From contig CP065003.1 of assembly GCA_016700175.1 (NCBI GenBank), positions 1,932,001 through 1,996,000 of the forward strand: 64,000 bases of DNA. Reading direction: 5' to 3'. This DNA comes from Acidobacteriota bacterium. GTDB lineage: Bacteria > Acidobacteriota > Blastocatellia > Pyrinomonadales > Pyrinomonadaceae. The notes under the pieces were generated by a model, which saw nothing but the letters and a program-made list of their open reading frames with translations, searched no databases and was not told the DNA's origin. Shown here one piece after another: positions 7,864-17,131 of this stretch. The position numbers and the translations under genes were made by a program. Numbering within the stretch: the first letter of the stretch is position 1; each line of letters opens with the position of its first letter.

Positions 7864-8407
7864 TCACGGCGATTCTATCAAACCGTGTCTGTAGGGAGGG
7901 TTACAAGGTTGAGGGTTCCGGGAACGAGAACTTCTCCCTTATCCCTGCTCCCTGATCACCGCCCACTGCTCACCTATCTGTCCCCGCCGACTCGTCTTTT
8001 CACCGGTCACTTGCCGGAGGTAGCCCTCCCTTACGGTCGGGCTTCGGACACGCTCCTCACTGCTCACTGCTCACTGCTCACTGCTTACCGATCACTGCTC
8101 GCTGCACCCTGCTCCCTGCTCGCTGATCACCGGTCACTTGCCGGAGGTAGCCCTCCCTTACGGTCGGGCTTCGGACACGCTCCTCACCGCTTACTGCTCA
8201 CTGCTTACTGCTCACTGTCCCGCGTACAAGTGCGCAGGCTAAACGGCTCCCTGCTCCCTGCTCGCTGATCACCGGTCACTTGCCGGAGGTAGCCCTCCCT
8301 TACGGTCGGGCTTCGGACACGCTCCTCACCGCTTACTGCTCACTGCTTACTGCTCACTGCTCACTGTCCCGCGTACAAGTGCGCAGGCTAAACGTCCCGC
8401 GCATAGC
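7864..8407. repeat. Intergenic mosaic with three direct copies of a composite module
   Basis: No gene. Three direct copies start at 8001, 8128 and 8270 of a module containing CACCGGTCACTTGCCGGAGG, then the hairpin element AGCCCTCCC...GGGCT (8029, 8156, 8289), then 7-bp GCTCACT repeats. Copies two and three also carry GCGTACAAGTGCGCAGG. The unit is therefore itself a mosaic that has been duplicated twice. Confidence 0.8.
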
Positions 8408-9178
8408 TCACAGGATCTCCGTCAGAAACCCCTTCGGCACATCGGAGTTCTTCCTGCCGGCGAGCGCGTAATAGAAAAGCGGCTCGCCTTCGATCGACAA
8501 TCTGTGCCGGTACCTTTCCATGTGATAGATATCCAGATAATCGGAGAAGATCAGTTCGCGGATGAGCCTGGAGAATCCCGTATCGTCCTTTCGGTCGAGG
8601 AACGTTTCTTTGATATTGAAAGCCACCCAGCCTTGCTCGCTGATGATGTTGAATGCTTCGATAAACGCATCCACGGGTATATCGCCGAATCCGAGCGCCG
8701 CGACGCTGATCATACAATCGCAATTCCAGGACGCGATCTCATCGCGCTTTTCGTCCGATAGCTTCGTGAAGTCCCGGATAAGGTACGCGTCGTACATTCC
8801 GGGACGATCGCGAAGGACCGCGTCTCTTGCTTCGGGGATGATGTCCACACCGACCAGCCTTGAAACACCGAAATTCTTCAGTTCTTCTCCGACTATTCCG
8901 TTTCCGGCGCCAAAGTCGAGCACCCTCAGTTCGGTGATGTGCTCCGAAGAACTTGTCAGAGCCGAATGAAGGATGGAGACGACCTTCTTCGGAGAGGTAC
9001 ATTTCAGACGATCATAGAACAGTTGTTCGTAGAGGCCTTGATGGTCGTAGATGTCAGCGTAATCGTGCAGTCGCAGCTTGCGGCGTCCGTCATCCTTCTG
9101 GATATAGAAGAATGCCTCGTCCTGTTCGAACGCCTCGGTTCCTTCTTTCGGGAATGTGATCCTGTGTCTTCTGAGCAT
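8408..9178 (-). CDS. Class I SAM-dependent methyltransferase
   Basis: A 256-residue protein with the SAM-binding motif I VLDFGAGNGIVGEEL (about 87-101) and a motif II acidic residue in LVGVDIIPEA. The N-terminal 60 residues are charged and include a segment on a possible substrate domain (LRLHDYADIYDHQGLYEQLFYD). Later, WVAFNIKETFLD is a typical post-motif III strand. Substrate unknown. AGGAGG immediately before the ATG supports the start. Confidence 0.8.
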   Translation of the reverse strand: MLRRHRITFPKEGTEAFEQDEAFFYIQKDDGRRKLRLHDYADIYDHQGLYEQLFYDRLKCTSPKKVVSILHSALTSSSEHITELRVLDFGAGNGIVGEELKNFGVSRLVGVDIIPEARDAVLRDRPGMYDAYLIRDFTKLSDEKRDEIASWNCDCMISVAALGFGDIPVDAFIEAFNIISEQGWVAFNIKETFLDRKDDTGFSRLIRELIFSDYLDIYHMERYRHRLSIEGEPLFYYALAGRKNSDVPKGFLTEIL

Positions 9179-9746
9179 GTCCTCCTCTCTTATTTATCTT
9201 TTGCCGGGATGCGCGCACTTCGGACAATGCCGACCGTATCGCCGGCCTGTAAGTAGAAATCCTGTGTATTGAATTGTTTAAACCGTATCACTAACCGCGG
9301 GAAAGGACTAAAGCGAGTCTGTCGGGTCTATTGAGTCTATCGAGTCTGACTGGAGCGCGGCCGGGCCGGCCGCAGTGAGCGAAGCGAAGAAAGTCTGTCG
9401 AGTCTCTCGAGTCTTTCGAGTCTTTCGAGTCTTTCGAGTCTGACTGGAGCGCGGGCGGCTCGCCCGCAGTGAGCGAAGCGAAGAAAGTCTTTCGAGTCTT
9501 TCGAGTCTTTCGAGTCTTTCGAGTCTTTCGAGTCTTTCGAGTCTTTCGAGTCTTTCGAGTCTCTGGAGTCTTTCGAGTCTATAAAGTCGGTCGAGGCCCC
9601 CTCTTGCGGCTTTGCCGCTCCTGTGTGCGGAAAGGCTCCGCCTTTCCGGAAGGCGCATATACGAGACCCCCGGGGCTGAGCCCCGGGGGAATAAACCAAA
9701 AGGCCTCACGCGGCGGAGCCGCAAATTCCGAGGTACCCAAACTCAG
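9179..9746. repeat. 9-bp tandem arrays (9315-9583) interrupted by a hairpin element
   Basis: No gene. Arrays of TTCGAGTCT and variants occupy 9315-9348, 9391-9441 and 9484-9583. Between them sit two copies of a GC-rich hairpin element ending CAGTGAGCGAAGCGAAGAA (about 9352-9390 and 9443-9485). Because the period is 9, every frame stays open on both strands, giving false reading frames rich in RVF or KDS triplets. Confidence 0.85.
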
Positions 9747-10340
9747 CTAACCCGGCCCACTCAGCCAACTCGCCAAACTCAGTAAACTCTCGTTCACCTC
9801 GATCACTACCTTCTCCGCCTGCGACTTGAGCACGCGGAGGATCTCCTTCCTTGTCAGCCCGCTCAGCGACGAAACGAAGAACCAGTAGATACCGAACTTC
9901 CAGCGGCTTTCCTCGTCCGTGCACTGGATCCGGGTCTCGGTCGCCAGCTGGCAGATTCCCGTTCCGGCACTCTTCACGGAAAAATTCCAGGCGATCTTCG
10001 CGTAACCCGGTCTGTCGAAATCCTTGAACTCCTCGGCGTTGAAATCGACCAGGCACCCGTCAGGCGTCCAGGGCTTCCCGATAAGTCCCAACACCAGCTC
10101 GTGGTTCGTCTTCTCCTCAAGGATCACAAAACCCATTTTCAGAAGGGAATCCAGGTCAAACTCCTGACCGCCGCCGCATTTAGACGCGATGCCTCTGAGC
10201 TGGAAAAGGAACATCGTGACATCCGCGTCCGAAATATCCATCTTTCTGACGATCGGATACACCTTTGAGGCGATGTCGTTAACTGTTACTGCGTAAGTGT
10301 TGGAAACGTCGTAGGTCGGAAGATAATCGTCGATCAGCAT
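9747..10340 (-). CDS. SRPBCC-like protein of unknown function
   Basis: A 197-residue protein without signal or membrane segments. The order LIDDYLP, ELVLGLIGKPW, GYAKIAWNFSV, ETRIQCTD and FGIYWFFV fits a family of SRPBCC-fold (START-like) proteins that I recall as uncharacterised; this assignment is tentative. The final dozen residues (LLSLASWLSGPG) are encoded inside the 9-bp intergenic array that also supplies the stop codon, so the natural C terminus may have been altered by repeat growth. Confidence 0.6.
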   Translation of the reverse strand: MLIDDYLPTYDVSNTYAVTVNDIASKVYPIVRKMDISDADVTMFLFQLRGIASKCGGGQEFDLDSLLKMGFVILEEKTNHELVLGLIGKPWTPDGCLVDFNAEEFKDFDRPGYAKIAWNFSVKSAGTGICQLATETRIQCTDEESRWKFGIYWFFVSSLSGLTRKEILRVLKSQAEKVVIEVNESLLSLASWLSGPG

Positions 10341-10743
10341 TTCGTTCTCCGTTTTGATTTAGCCACAGATAAAGGAGATGAAGAGGGATACGGAAAACGA
10401 GCATTTGTAGTTCGCCAGTGTCAGAAGCTTGTGTCCGACGTCCGTCCCGGAAGCCCGTGTCCGAAGCCCGACCGTAAGGGAGGGCTACCTGAACTAGGTC
10501 CAAGTTCCAGGTAAAGAATTCCAGACCCACAGAAATGCGCGTCGCCACGAAGAGCCAGAAAAACCGACTTCGCTTCGCTCAATGCGGGCGGGCCGCCGGC
10601 GCTCCAGTCGAATCCGACAGACTCGATAGACTCAACAGACTGAACAGACTGTCTTCGCTTCGCTCAATGCGGGCGGGCCGCCCGCGCTCCAGTCGAATCC
10701 GACAGACTCGATAGACTCGATAGACCCGATTGACTCGACAGAC
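10341..10743. repeat. Intergenic repeats, including a duplicated hairpin-array module
   Basis: No gene. An AGCCC-type hairpin element in reverse orientation lies at 10452-10491. A module made of CTTCGCTCAATGCGGGCGGG, a hairpin, and 9-bp GACTCGATA repeats occurs twice (10568-10650 and 10651-10743). The second array runs into the stop codon of the GNAT gene. Confidence 0.75.
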
Positions 10744-11247
10744 TCATCCCTTCCCAAGCCACTTATACATCACATACGCGTCGACCAGACCCTTCGAAGG
10801 GTGCTCGAACGCCTTCGGGAGCGTGCCGACGATCTCGAAGCCGTGCTTCTGCCAGAGCCTGACCGCGCCTTCGTTCGTCGAAACCACGAAGTTGTACTGC
10901 ATCGCCTTGAAGCCTTCCTCGATCGCCGTCACCTGCGAATGGACGCACATCTCGGAGGCCACGCCTTTGCCCCGGGCATTCACGGAAGTCACGTACCCGC
11001 AGTTGCAAACGTGAGCGCCGCCGGCTTCCTGGTTCGGCTTGATGAAGTACGTCCCGAGGATCTTCCCTTCTTCGTCTTCAGCGACGAAGGTCCTGAGCGG
11101 ATAGGTCACCCACTTCTCGAACGCCGAGGAGGAATCGAGGTCGGTCGGGAAGGTATAGGTATCCCCCGCCTCGAATACCGGCTCGAGGATCCGCCAGACT
11201 TCCGGCCAGTCCTCCATCCTGAATCGCCTGATGTTTATTGAATCCAT
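10744..11247 (-). CDS. GNAT N-acetyltransferase
   Basis: A GNAT enzyme of 167 residues. Acetyl-CoA contacts come from CGYVTSVNARGKGVASEMC (V-x-x-x-x-R-G-x-G-x-A), followed by NFVVSTNEGAVRLWQKHGFEIVG, the classic C-terminal GNAT helix-strand. I place the start at the second Met (11247), which suits the family N terminus (MDSINIRRFRMEDWPEV); an upstream codon at 11253 is possible. Substrate unknown. Confidence 0.85.
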   Translation of the reverse strand: MDSINIRRFRMEDWPEVWRILEPVFEAGDTYTFPTDLDSSSAFEKWVTYPLRTFVAEDEEGKILGTYFIKPNQEAGGAHVCNCGYVTSVNARGKGVASEMCVHSQVTAIEEGFKAMQYNFVVSTNEGAVRLWQKHGFEIVGTLPKAFEHPSKGLVDAYVMYKWLGKG

Positions 11248-11262
11248 ACACAAACACCGAAA

Positions 11263-11727
11263 TCAGCCCTTCTTTCGAACGCTCGAAGGCAGATCCTCGT
11301 AATCTTCCGTCTTCGATAGCGAGAGCAATGCCTTGTGCAGGCCTTCCGGAGGCAGTGTAAGCTTCCTCTTGTTCAGGTCCAGCCAGCCGACGACGCTGGT
11401 CACTCGCGCTGCTAGGGTTCCGTCTTCCTTGAACAGCTCGTTCCGGACCCGGAAACGGCTTCCGTCTTCGGACATCCCTCCGTTCTCGAGCGTGACGATG
11501 ACCGGCTCCATCATACGGAATTCCTTGAAATAACGAAGTTCGTCGGTCATCACCACCGGCCCTACGGCAAGCTCCAGGAGCCTCTCCGCCGGAAACCCGT
11601 GTACGGTGAAGAAGCGCATCCTGCAATCGACTGCCTTCGCAAGATACGCCGCGTTGAACATATGGCCGTTGAGGTCGATGTCACCCCAGCCGGCGTACAA
11701 AGTAGTTTGAAATCGATCAGTCATCAT
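11263..11727 (-). CDS. Acyl-CoA thioesterase, 4HBT hotdog fold
   Basis: A 154-residue single-domain hotdog protein. The family signature GWGDIDLNGHMFNAAYL (about 13-29) carries the catalytic Asp18 and the Asn-Gly-His turn. Later, VVMTDELRYFKEFRM and GRLDL-like GWLDLNKRKL fit 4-hydroxybenzoyl-CoA thioesterase-like enzymes. It would hydrolyse acyl-CoA thioesters in the cytoplasm; chain length unknown. The start may be either of two adjacent Met codons. It is 15 nt downstream of the serine-hydrolase gene and so may share its transcript. Confidence 0.85.
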   Translation of the reverse strand: MMTDRFQTTLYAGWGDIDLNGHMFNAAYLAKAVDCRMRFFTVHGFPAERLLELAVGPVVMTDELRYFKEFRMMEPVIVTLENGGMSEDGSRFRVRNELFKEDGTLAARVTSVVGWLDLNKRKLTLPPEGLHKALLSLSKTEDYEDLPSSVRKKG

Positions 11728-11741
11728 TCTGCAGATAGAAG

Positions 11742-13238
11742 TTATCGCGACGCGGTGCTTTTCAGAGATACCTTGTACGGAATTCCCCTTCGGGGCCGGT
11801 TGTTATAAAGCTCGTCCAAAACGAACCCTTCAAGTTTGTCGCCGTCAGGCCATAAAAGGAAAGCGAGCCGCCTGAACTCGCCTTCGCCCGGTTTCTTTTC
11901 AAGGCCCACCGGCGCGCTGAGCTGAAGCGAGCCCCGGTCCCATCCGGAGTTTCGCATTTCGATCTCTTCGCCCCTGATCGTCAGAAAAGCCTTATCCTTC
12001 TCGAAGCGAATTCGTACGTCGACGACGGCTTCTCCATTCCCGATCGCGCCGGAGTAATCCGAATAGGGGACCTTGGAAGCCTTGCCGACCGCAGCCTCAG
12101 CCCGTTCGACCGCCTCCGCGAACTGCTTGCCCAAACCGGGAACCGCCGCTTCGAGCAGGTCCGAAGCGACCTCCAGCGCGGGACCTCCCGTCCGGTTCGA
12201 CAGAACAACGACGCCGACACCCAGTTCCGGCACCAGCACGATCCCGGAAGAGGAACCAGACATTTGGCCGTCGCTGATCAAGAACGTCCTGCCTTCGGAC
12301 CTGACGATGCCCCAGCCCCGGTCGTAACGGAACTGCTCCTCATCGCCGTCGTTTCCGAGAATACTCACGATCGGGACATTTCGCATCCCCTTCGGCACTT
12401 TCGCGCCAAGATGAAAGAGCGAGTACCGGGCGAGGTCGCGGACCGTAGATGAGAATCCGGCGCCGCCGTCGGGTGCAAGCCTGAATTCGAAACCGAGCAG
12501 CGATCCGTCGCCGCCGTAACCGCGAGCCGATCCCTTGCCTCCCATCCACGCCGCCAGCGTCGTCCGGTCCATTTCCAGTGGACGAAGGATCTCGCGCCGC
12601 ATCACCGATTCAAATTCGCCCTTCCCCGCCTTTGCCGCAACCTCCGCGAGGATCGAATATCCAAGGTTCGAATAAAGATACCGGCTTCCGGGCCTCGACA
12701 CGATGAATCCGTACCGGCCGACAGCGGCGCCTCGGGTGTAGAAGGACGCGGGATCGTCCGAGAACTCGTATTGAAAGAAGTGCGGGATCCCCGCCGTGTG
12801 GCCGAGAAGCTGCGCGAGCGTCACTTCCCCTGCTTCTCTGGACGACAAGAGATCGCCGCTTAGATACTGCGACATTCTGTCGCCCGTCTTCAAACGGCTC
12901 TTTTCTGCGAGCGCGTCGATCAGCGTAGCCGTTATCGACTTTGAGATCGACGCCACGGCGTACGAAGTGTCCGGCGATGCGGACTCTCCCGCCTCGCGGT
13001 CCGCCCAGCCGACGGCTTCCTCCCAGACGACCTTTCCGTCCTTTACCACGGCAACTGCGAACGAAGGCGACTCGCCGTCGACGATCCTCTTTTCCAGTTT
13101 GGCGCGGGCGGATCTGAACGTTGCGGGTGCAGGAACCGAGGCCTTTGAAGGAAGCTTGTCGGTCTGGGCATCGACGGACGCGAAACCCGTGAGAACCAGC
13201 AGGAGACTGGCGACAAGGGAAAGTCGTTGGATATGCAT
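11742..13238 (-). CDS. Exported beta-lactamase-family serine hydrolase
   Basis: A 498-residue protein with a signal peptide (1-24). The class C-like catalytic set is present: Ser97-x-x-Lys100 in AVASISKSI and Tyr189-Ser-Asn191 in RYLYSNLGYS. These define serine beta-lactamase/penicillin-binding-like hydrolases and esterases (EstB type). The C-terminal about 110 residues form an extra domain of unknown role, common in this group. Substrates can be D-Ala-D-Ala peptides, esters or lactams; none can be chosen from sequence. Confidence 0.88.
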   Translation of the reverse strand: MHIQRLSLVASLLLVLTGFASVDAQTDKLPSKASVPAPATFRSARAKLEKRIVDGESPSFAVAVVKDGKVVWEEAVGWADREAGESASPDTSYAVASISKSITATLIDALAEKSRLKTGDRMSQYLSGDLLSSREAGEVTLAQLLGHTAGIPHFFQYEFSDDPASFYTRGAAVGRYGFIVSRPGSRYLYSNLGYSILAEVAAKAGKGEFESVMRREILRPLEMDRTTLAAWMGGKGSARGYGGDGSLLGFEFRLAPDGGAGFSSTVRDLARYSLFHLGAKVPKGMRNVPIVSILGNDGDEEQFRYDRGWGIVRSEGRTFLISDGQMSGSSSGIVLVPELGVGVVVLSNRTGGPALEVASDLLEAAVPGLGKQFAEAVERAEAAVGKASKVPYSDYSGAIGNGEAVVDVRIRFEKDKAFLTIRGEEIEMRNSGWDRGSLQLSAPVGLEKKPGEGEFRRLAFLLWPDGDKLEGFVLDELYNNRPRRGIPYKVSLKSTASR

Positions 13239-13303
13239 ATTTTGCTCCCGGAACAGACGTGGGTTACGTCGAGGAGCGCTGCGGAGTTCGCGCTGGTTCC
13301 GGG

Positions 13304-14158
13304 TTATCTGTTGTCGCCGGGCTTCTTTTCAGGCTTCTTTTCGGCGTCCTTTTCACCCGCGCCCGGGTTGTAAACCGTGCCGGAGACTGGACCTTCTTTC
13401 TTTTCGAGGATGTTTATAACCATCGTTCTGACGTCGTCATAACTCGGCTCCGGAAAGAACATTCCGTACGTGGCGTGTGAAGAAGGAAAGTAACCGTCGA
13501 GGTGGAAAAGGCGCTCGTCTTCTTTCGGCGTCGGCTTGGTCGTCGCGCGCCATACCGAGTTTGTGAGATCGTACGAACCGAGCGAGATCCGGAACTCCTC
13601 GCCGTCGCCGGCCTCGTTCATTATCGAGAAAACGTACCGAAGCGCCCGAGAACCCTTCAGCTCGAACAGCTCGAAGGCCATCACCTTCTTTCCTCCGGCC
13701 TCGAACTGGTCCCTGCAGTACTCGATCTGCTCGTTGAGTTCCGCATTCTTTCCCGTCCGCTTCATCTCGAAGAGTTCCGTCCGCTCCTTGTCCCGCTCCT
13801 CGAGCTCTCCGAGCGCCTGGTATGTCTGGATCAGCTTGGCGCGGACGTGCCAGTCCGAAGGATCGATCTTTTTCAGGACGGACCAGTGCGTTTCCGCAGA
13901 TTCGTATTTCTTGGTCGCGAAAGCGGCCATTCCCGCATTGAACAGGATCGCCGCTTCTTCCGGCACGATCTTCAGCGCGATCTCGTACTGCTCCAAGGCC
14001 TCAGCGTATTTTCGCGCCTCCATCAGGTCGTTCCCTTTCTCGAACGCGGTCTCGACCTGATAGATCTCCTGCATCGTCAGCTCTTTAGGGGGATCCTGCC
14101 CGAACGCCTGAACCGAAAGCGCGGCAGCAAGAATGATCAAGAACACGATTCCCTTCAT
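13304..14158 (-). CDS. Exported TPR-repeat protein
   Basis: A 284-residue protein with a signal peptide (1-20) followed by two to three TPR units (about 32-130; EALEQYEIALKIVPEEAAILFNAG is a clear one). The second half is a beta-rich domain without a family I recognise, ending in a Lys/Glu-rich tail (EKKPEKKPGDNR). AAGGAG 8 nt upstream supports the start. A periplasmic scaffold role is inferred from the TPR only. Confidence 0.75.
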   Translation of the reverse strand: MKGIVFLIILAAALSVQAFGQDPPKELTMQEIYQVETAFEKGNDLMEARKYAEALEQYEIALKIVPEEAAILFNAGMAAFATKKYESAETHWSVLKKIDPSDWHVRAKLIQTYQALGELEERDKERTELFEMKRTGKNAELNEQIEYCRDQFEAGGKKVMAFELFELKGSRALRYVFSIMNEAGDGEEFRISLGSYDLTNSVWRATTKPTPKEDERLFHLDGYFPSSHATYGMFFPEPSYDDVRTMVINILEKKEGPVSGTVYNPGAGEKDAEKKPEKKPGDNR

Positions 14159-14418
14159 AGTTGAACTCCTTTTTCGCGATGGAAAACTTGTCCCCTACGA
14201 TTCACGAACCGAGGGATCGGTTTCGTCAATGGGAAAGTTCATTGCGGCCTCGGATATCGAAGTGGAATGTCCGATAAGCTTCACCTTGTCGCGAGCAATG
14301 TCCGATGAGCTTCAGCTTGTCGGCGTTCTACGGTAGTCCTCAGCTTGGCGACCAGGACCAGACCGCCGGATCGTAAAGGCATCTGCGGCATCCGGCTAAC
14401 TGCGGGACCGCCCCGGAC
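14159..14418. repeat. Two hairpin elements in an otherwise empty gap
   Basis: Two degenerate copies of the CCGATAAGCTTCAGCTTGTCG element lie at 14270-14292 and 14301-14322. Nothing else is recognisable in the gap. Confidence 0.6.
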
Positions 14419-15045
14419 TCAAGCCGCAGCTCTTCTGGTCTTTCGAAGTTTTCGCCACAAGACTAGCGAGATAACGAGCAGGATGACCGACGGGATCAGT
14501 CCCGCCGCGAATCCGTACACAAACTTAAAATTGGCGACCGCGGTATCGATATCGTGCCGGTGATTCCAGAACTCCACGATCTTTCCGTCCTTGATCCTGA
14601 GGACGTTGATAATCGGGATCTCCTGTTCGGAACCGAGGTTGAGCGCCGTCATCATCCAGTTGTCGGATTTGAACCTCCAGTGCCACCGGGTAGCGACGAG
14701 GTCGCCCTCGGCGATCTGGTAATCGATCTCGCCGCTCATTTCGCCGTTCTGCCAGAAGAATTCGGCGACGTTTTTCTGTTCGACGGCCGGCTCCGTTACG
14801 CCCTTTCTGTCGCCTATGTCGTGGACGACGTATTCCGGGGCGACAAGGTCGAAGACCGCATCCGTGTTGCGTGTGAACCAGACCTGCTCGTAAAACTTCC
14901 GTGCAAGGGCCTTGTTCTGCTCCTGGGTTGATTCGGCTGCGTCGCTGATGATCTCGGGCGACGCTGCCGGCTCCTGGCCGGCGGATGAAATAGAAGTTAA
15001 AAGGATGAGGGTCGAAGCGATCAAGGACAGTCGTGATGTTTTCAA
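14419..15045 (-). CDS. Exported SnoaL-like protein with a C-terminal membrane anchor
   Basis: A 208-residue protein with a signal peptide (1-22), a SnoaL/NTF2-like domain (about 40-165; ARKFYEQVWFTRNTDAVFDLVAPEYVVHD is the usual opening of polyketide-cyclase-like SnoaL proteins) and a C-terminal hydrophobic span near 178-196 followed by basic residues. The start is a TTG with GGAGG close upstream. The mix of a signal, a soluble small-molecule-binding fold and a tail anchor suggests a periplasm-facing membrane protein; ligand unknown. Confidence 0.75.
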   Translation of the reverse strand: MKTSRLSLIASTLILLTSISSAGQEPAASPEIISDAAESTQEQNKALARKFYEQVWFTRNTDAVFDLVAPEYVVHDIGDRKGVTEPAVEQKNVAEFFWQNGEMSGEIDYQIAEGDLVATRWHWRFKSDNWMMTALNLGSEQEIPIINVLRIKDGKIVEFWNHRHDIDTAVANFKFVYGFAAGLIPSVILLVISLVLWRKLRKTRRAAA

Positions 15046-15397
15046 AATTCCTCCGTTTCAAGGGTTTCTGAGTTCGCCGAGGCCTCGTGGAGCGGCGCTT
15101 CAGGCGGGAACGCCCGCGATGTGCGATAAGCTTCAGCTTGTCGCCCACCGGAAATATGGAGCGCCCGCGATGCCCTATTCAAACCATGTCGCCGCTACGC
15201 GGCTCGATGCCTGAGGCCGTCCTATCCGTGGGTTGCGCCCATCGGGCTTACCCACGGCTAAATGCACATGACCGCTACGCGGTCGGTTATGCCCGTCGCT
15301 TGCGCTCCGGGCTCCGATTCCATTGGTCAATGGTCAATGAACATTGGTCAATGTCAGTTCCGTCGCTTGCGCGCGAGCTTCTGACAACGTTCACCGC
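15046..15397. repeat. Intergenic mosaic of dispersed elements and GGTCAAT array
   Basis: No gene. It holds a CGATAAGCTTCAGCTTGTCG element (15123-15150), a copy of the GGGCTTACCC/GACCGCTACGCGGTC element (15228-15300), and a 7-bp GGTCAAT array (15321-15353) close to the 3' end of the pyrophosphatase gene. Confidence 0.75.
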
Positions 15398-15880
15398 TCA
15401 TCCCTCTCTCGCAAATCGCTCAAAGCAATCCCCGATCACCTTCTCCGCCGCGACGCGGCCTTCCCAACCGTCGATCTCGACCTTTTTGTGCTCAAGTTCC
15501 TTGTAGACGGCGAAGAAATGTTCGATCTCGCGAACGAGATGCGGAGGCGCGTCCTCAAGCTCGTTAAGGTGGTTCCAGAGCGGATCCGAAACCGGCACGG
15601 CGAGGATCTTTTCATCTTCCCCTTTGTCATCGCGCATCTTCAGCACACCTATCGGTTTCGTCTCGATCAGACAACCGGGAAACGTAGGCTCCCACACCAG
15701 CACGAGGACATCGAGCGGATCTCCGTCAGCCGCGAGTGTTTCGGGAATGTAGCCGTAATCGGCGGGATAATGCACTGACGAAAAAAGCATCCGGTCGAAC
15801 TTGATGACCTTCAGCTCCTTGTCGTACTCGTACTTGTTCCTACTCCCTTTCGGGATCTCGATCAAGACAGGGACCTGCAT
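15398..15880 (-). CDS. ppa: Inorganic pyrophosphatase, family I
   Basis: A 160-residue soluble family I pyrophosphatase that hydrolyses PPi to phosphate in the cytoplasm with Mg2+. Landmarks are the opening VLIEIPKGSRNKYEYDKE, the substrate loop SSVHYPADYGYIPETLAADGDPLDVLV containing the metal-binding D-G-D-P-L-D, and EIEHFFAVYKELE near the end. I set the start at 15880, where AAAGGAAC lies upstream and the domain begins; the frame stays open further but only as antisense-like sequence. It follows the lipoprotein gene with a 4-nt gap, so its ribosome site is inside that gene's 3' end. Confidence 0.93.
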   Translation of the reverse strand: MQVPVLIEIPKGSRNKYEYDKELKVIKFDRMLFSSVHYPADYGYIPETLAADGDPLDVLVLVWEPTFPGCLIETKPIGVLKMRDDKGEDEKILAVPVSDPLWNHLNELEDAPPHLVREIEHFFAVYKELEHKKVEIDGWEGRVAAEKVIGDCFERFAREG

Positions 15881-15884
15881 ATTC

Positions 15885-16538
15885 TTAGTTCCTTTCGTGT
15901 TTCCTCTTATGTTCCGTCGTGCGCTTGAGAGGCGTCCGGGCCGGCTCCGGCCCATCCTCGTTCTCGTCTCGCTTTTCGATAGCGAACGAACCGAAGATCT
16001 GATCGAATCCCGGCGAGACCATTTCCAGATCTTCATCGGAAACGAACGAGATCAGGAAAAAGACCCGTCCACCCGATTCGATACGATAATACTCGACAAT
16101 TTGGGGGACCCTGATCCCGACAAGCCTTAAGGAGAACCGCTCGTAGATACCCGTCCGGAGCTCGCCGTCGATCAATCGCTCGATCGGGCTTCGGCTGCTG
16201 GCTTCGGCAGTCCCGAAAGGGGCCTCGGTCTTGACCTGGTCTGAGTAAGATTCGACAAACGAGTCGAGGTCGTACGCCTCGTCCTCATCGTAGACCTGAA
16301 CCATGAAAAGTGCGTCGCCGGGAGTCTCGAGGATCAGATAGCGGTAGCCGTCCTCCTCAACGTCTTCCGTCACCCGCCAGTTTCCCGGATGAGTGAATGT
16401 GATCCCGTCCTTCCGGTACACGCTCGGGTTCTCCGTTTCCGCAGGTTTCTCGCAGGCGGAAAAGACGATCAGAGAGAACAGGATGGAAAGGATGCAAAGG
16501 ATACGGCGGGAGGCGCCGTTTGGGGATTCGTCCTGCAT
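15885..16538 (-). CDS. Lipoprotein of unknown function (PsbP/DcrB-like domain)
   Basis: A protein of about 217 residues with a lipoprotein signal: basic start, hydrophobic core, and lipobox LIVFSAC before EKPAETEN. The mature part reads YRKDGITFTHPGNWRV, then ILETPGDALFMVQVYDE, the pattern of PsbP/DcrB-like single-domain lipoproteins, which is tentative. The Arg/Lys/Glu-rich tail (RTTEHKRKHERN) overlaps the ribosome site of ppa. The ATG at 16538 is preferred over a TTG at 16562. Confidence 0.65.
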   Translation of the reverse strand: MQDESPNGASRRILCILSILFSLIVFSACEKPAETENPSVYRKDGITFTHPGNWRVTEDVEEDGYRYLILETPGDALFMVQVYDEDEAYDLDSFVESYSDQVKTEAPFGTAEASSRSPIERLIDGELRTGIYERFSLRLVGIRVPQIVEYYRIESGGRVFFLISFVSDEDLEMVSPGFDQIFGSFAIEKRDENEDGPEPARTPLKRTTEHKRKHERN

Positions 16539-16598
16539 TTTCGTTTGCGAGTATACACGCAACCAGCGTAAAGCCGGCCGACCCTCGCCGAGGAATCT

Positions 16599-17090
16599 CT
16601 ATCTCCAGTCGGACTGCCGAGGTATCGGCTCGCTTTCAGAACCGGAACCGGATTCGTTCTGCTGCCAGTATCTCTGCATGTCCGGCGGAAGCTCTCCCAC
16701 TCTCGGGCGATAGTTATCCGGCTCGTAAACCTGTTTCCACTCCTCGCCTGCGAAGAACCAGAGCGCATACACGCAGGCCGCAGTGCCGACCGGAACGTTC
16801 ATCGCCGACATCGCGGCTCCGACGAAAGCCGCGACCCTCGCCCAGGGCTTCTTTTTCAGGACCGCCCATCCGGCGATCAGCGAAGGCAGGTTGAAGATCA
16901 GCTGCGAGGCAAAGACGACGGTGAACATCAGGAAAAAGAAGCCGGCAGGGAACGGCGGCTGGCCGGGGCCCGGCTCGACGAAGAAGAACATCGAAAAGAA
17001 CAGGACCATCAACAGTGAAAAGAACATTTGCACCAGAAAGTTCGCTATGAAGATGTAGCCGATGTACTTATTGTGCTGTTCGTTTTCCAT
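16599..17090 (-). CDS. Membrane protein, unknown function
   Basis: A 163-residue protein with about three or four hydrophobic spans (10-38, 47-66, 72-80 and 85-115) separated by a Pro/Gly-rich loop (EPGPGQPPFPAG). A polar tail follows, rich in Ser, Glu and Pro. No family recognised. It lies between the lipoprotein and DinB genes without overlap. Confidence 0.65.
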   Translation of the reverse strand: MENEQHNKYIGYIFIANFLVQMFFSLLMVLFFSMFFFVEPGPGQPPFPAGFFFLMFTVVFASQLIFNLPSLIAGWAVLKKKPWARVAAFVGAAMSAMNVPVGTAACVYALWFFAGEEWKQVYEPDNYRPRVGELPPDMQRYWQQNESGSGSESEPIPRQSDWR

Positions 17091-17131
17091 TCGGGGAATT
17101 TAACACTTTCAGGCTGAACTGGAAAGGTCTT

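Noticed and set aside
9308..9750. Repeat-rich frames on both strands (RVF or KDS triplets)
   Set aside because: Period-9 repeats keep every frame open; no gene-like part outside the repeat.
15881..16036. Upstream extension of the pyrophosphatase
   Set aside because: The extra residues are Arg/Ser-rich antisense-like sequence overlapping the lipoprotein gene; the family domain starts at 15880.
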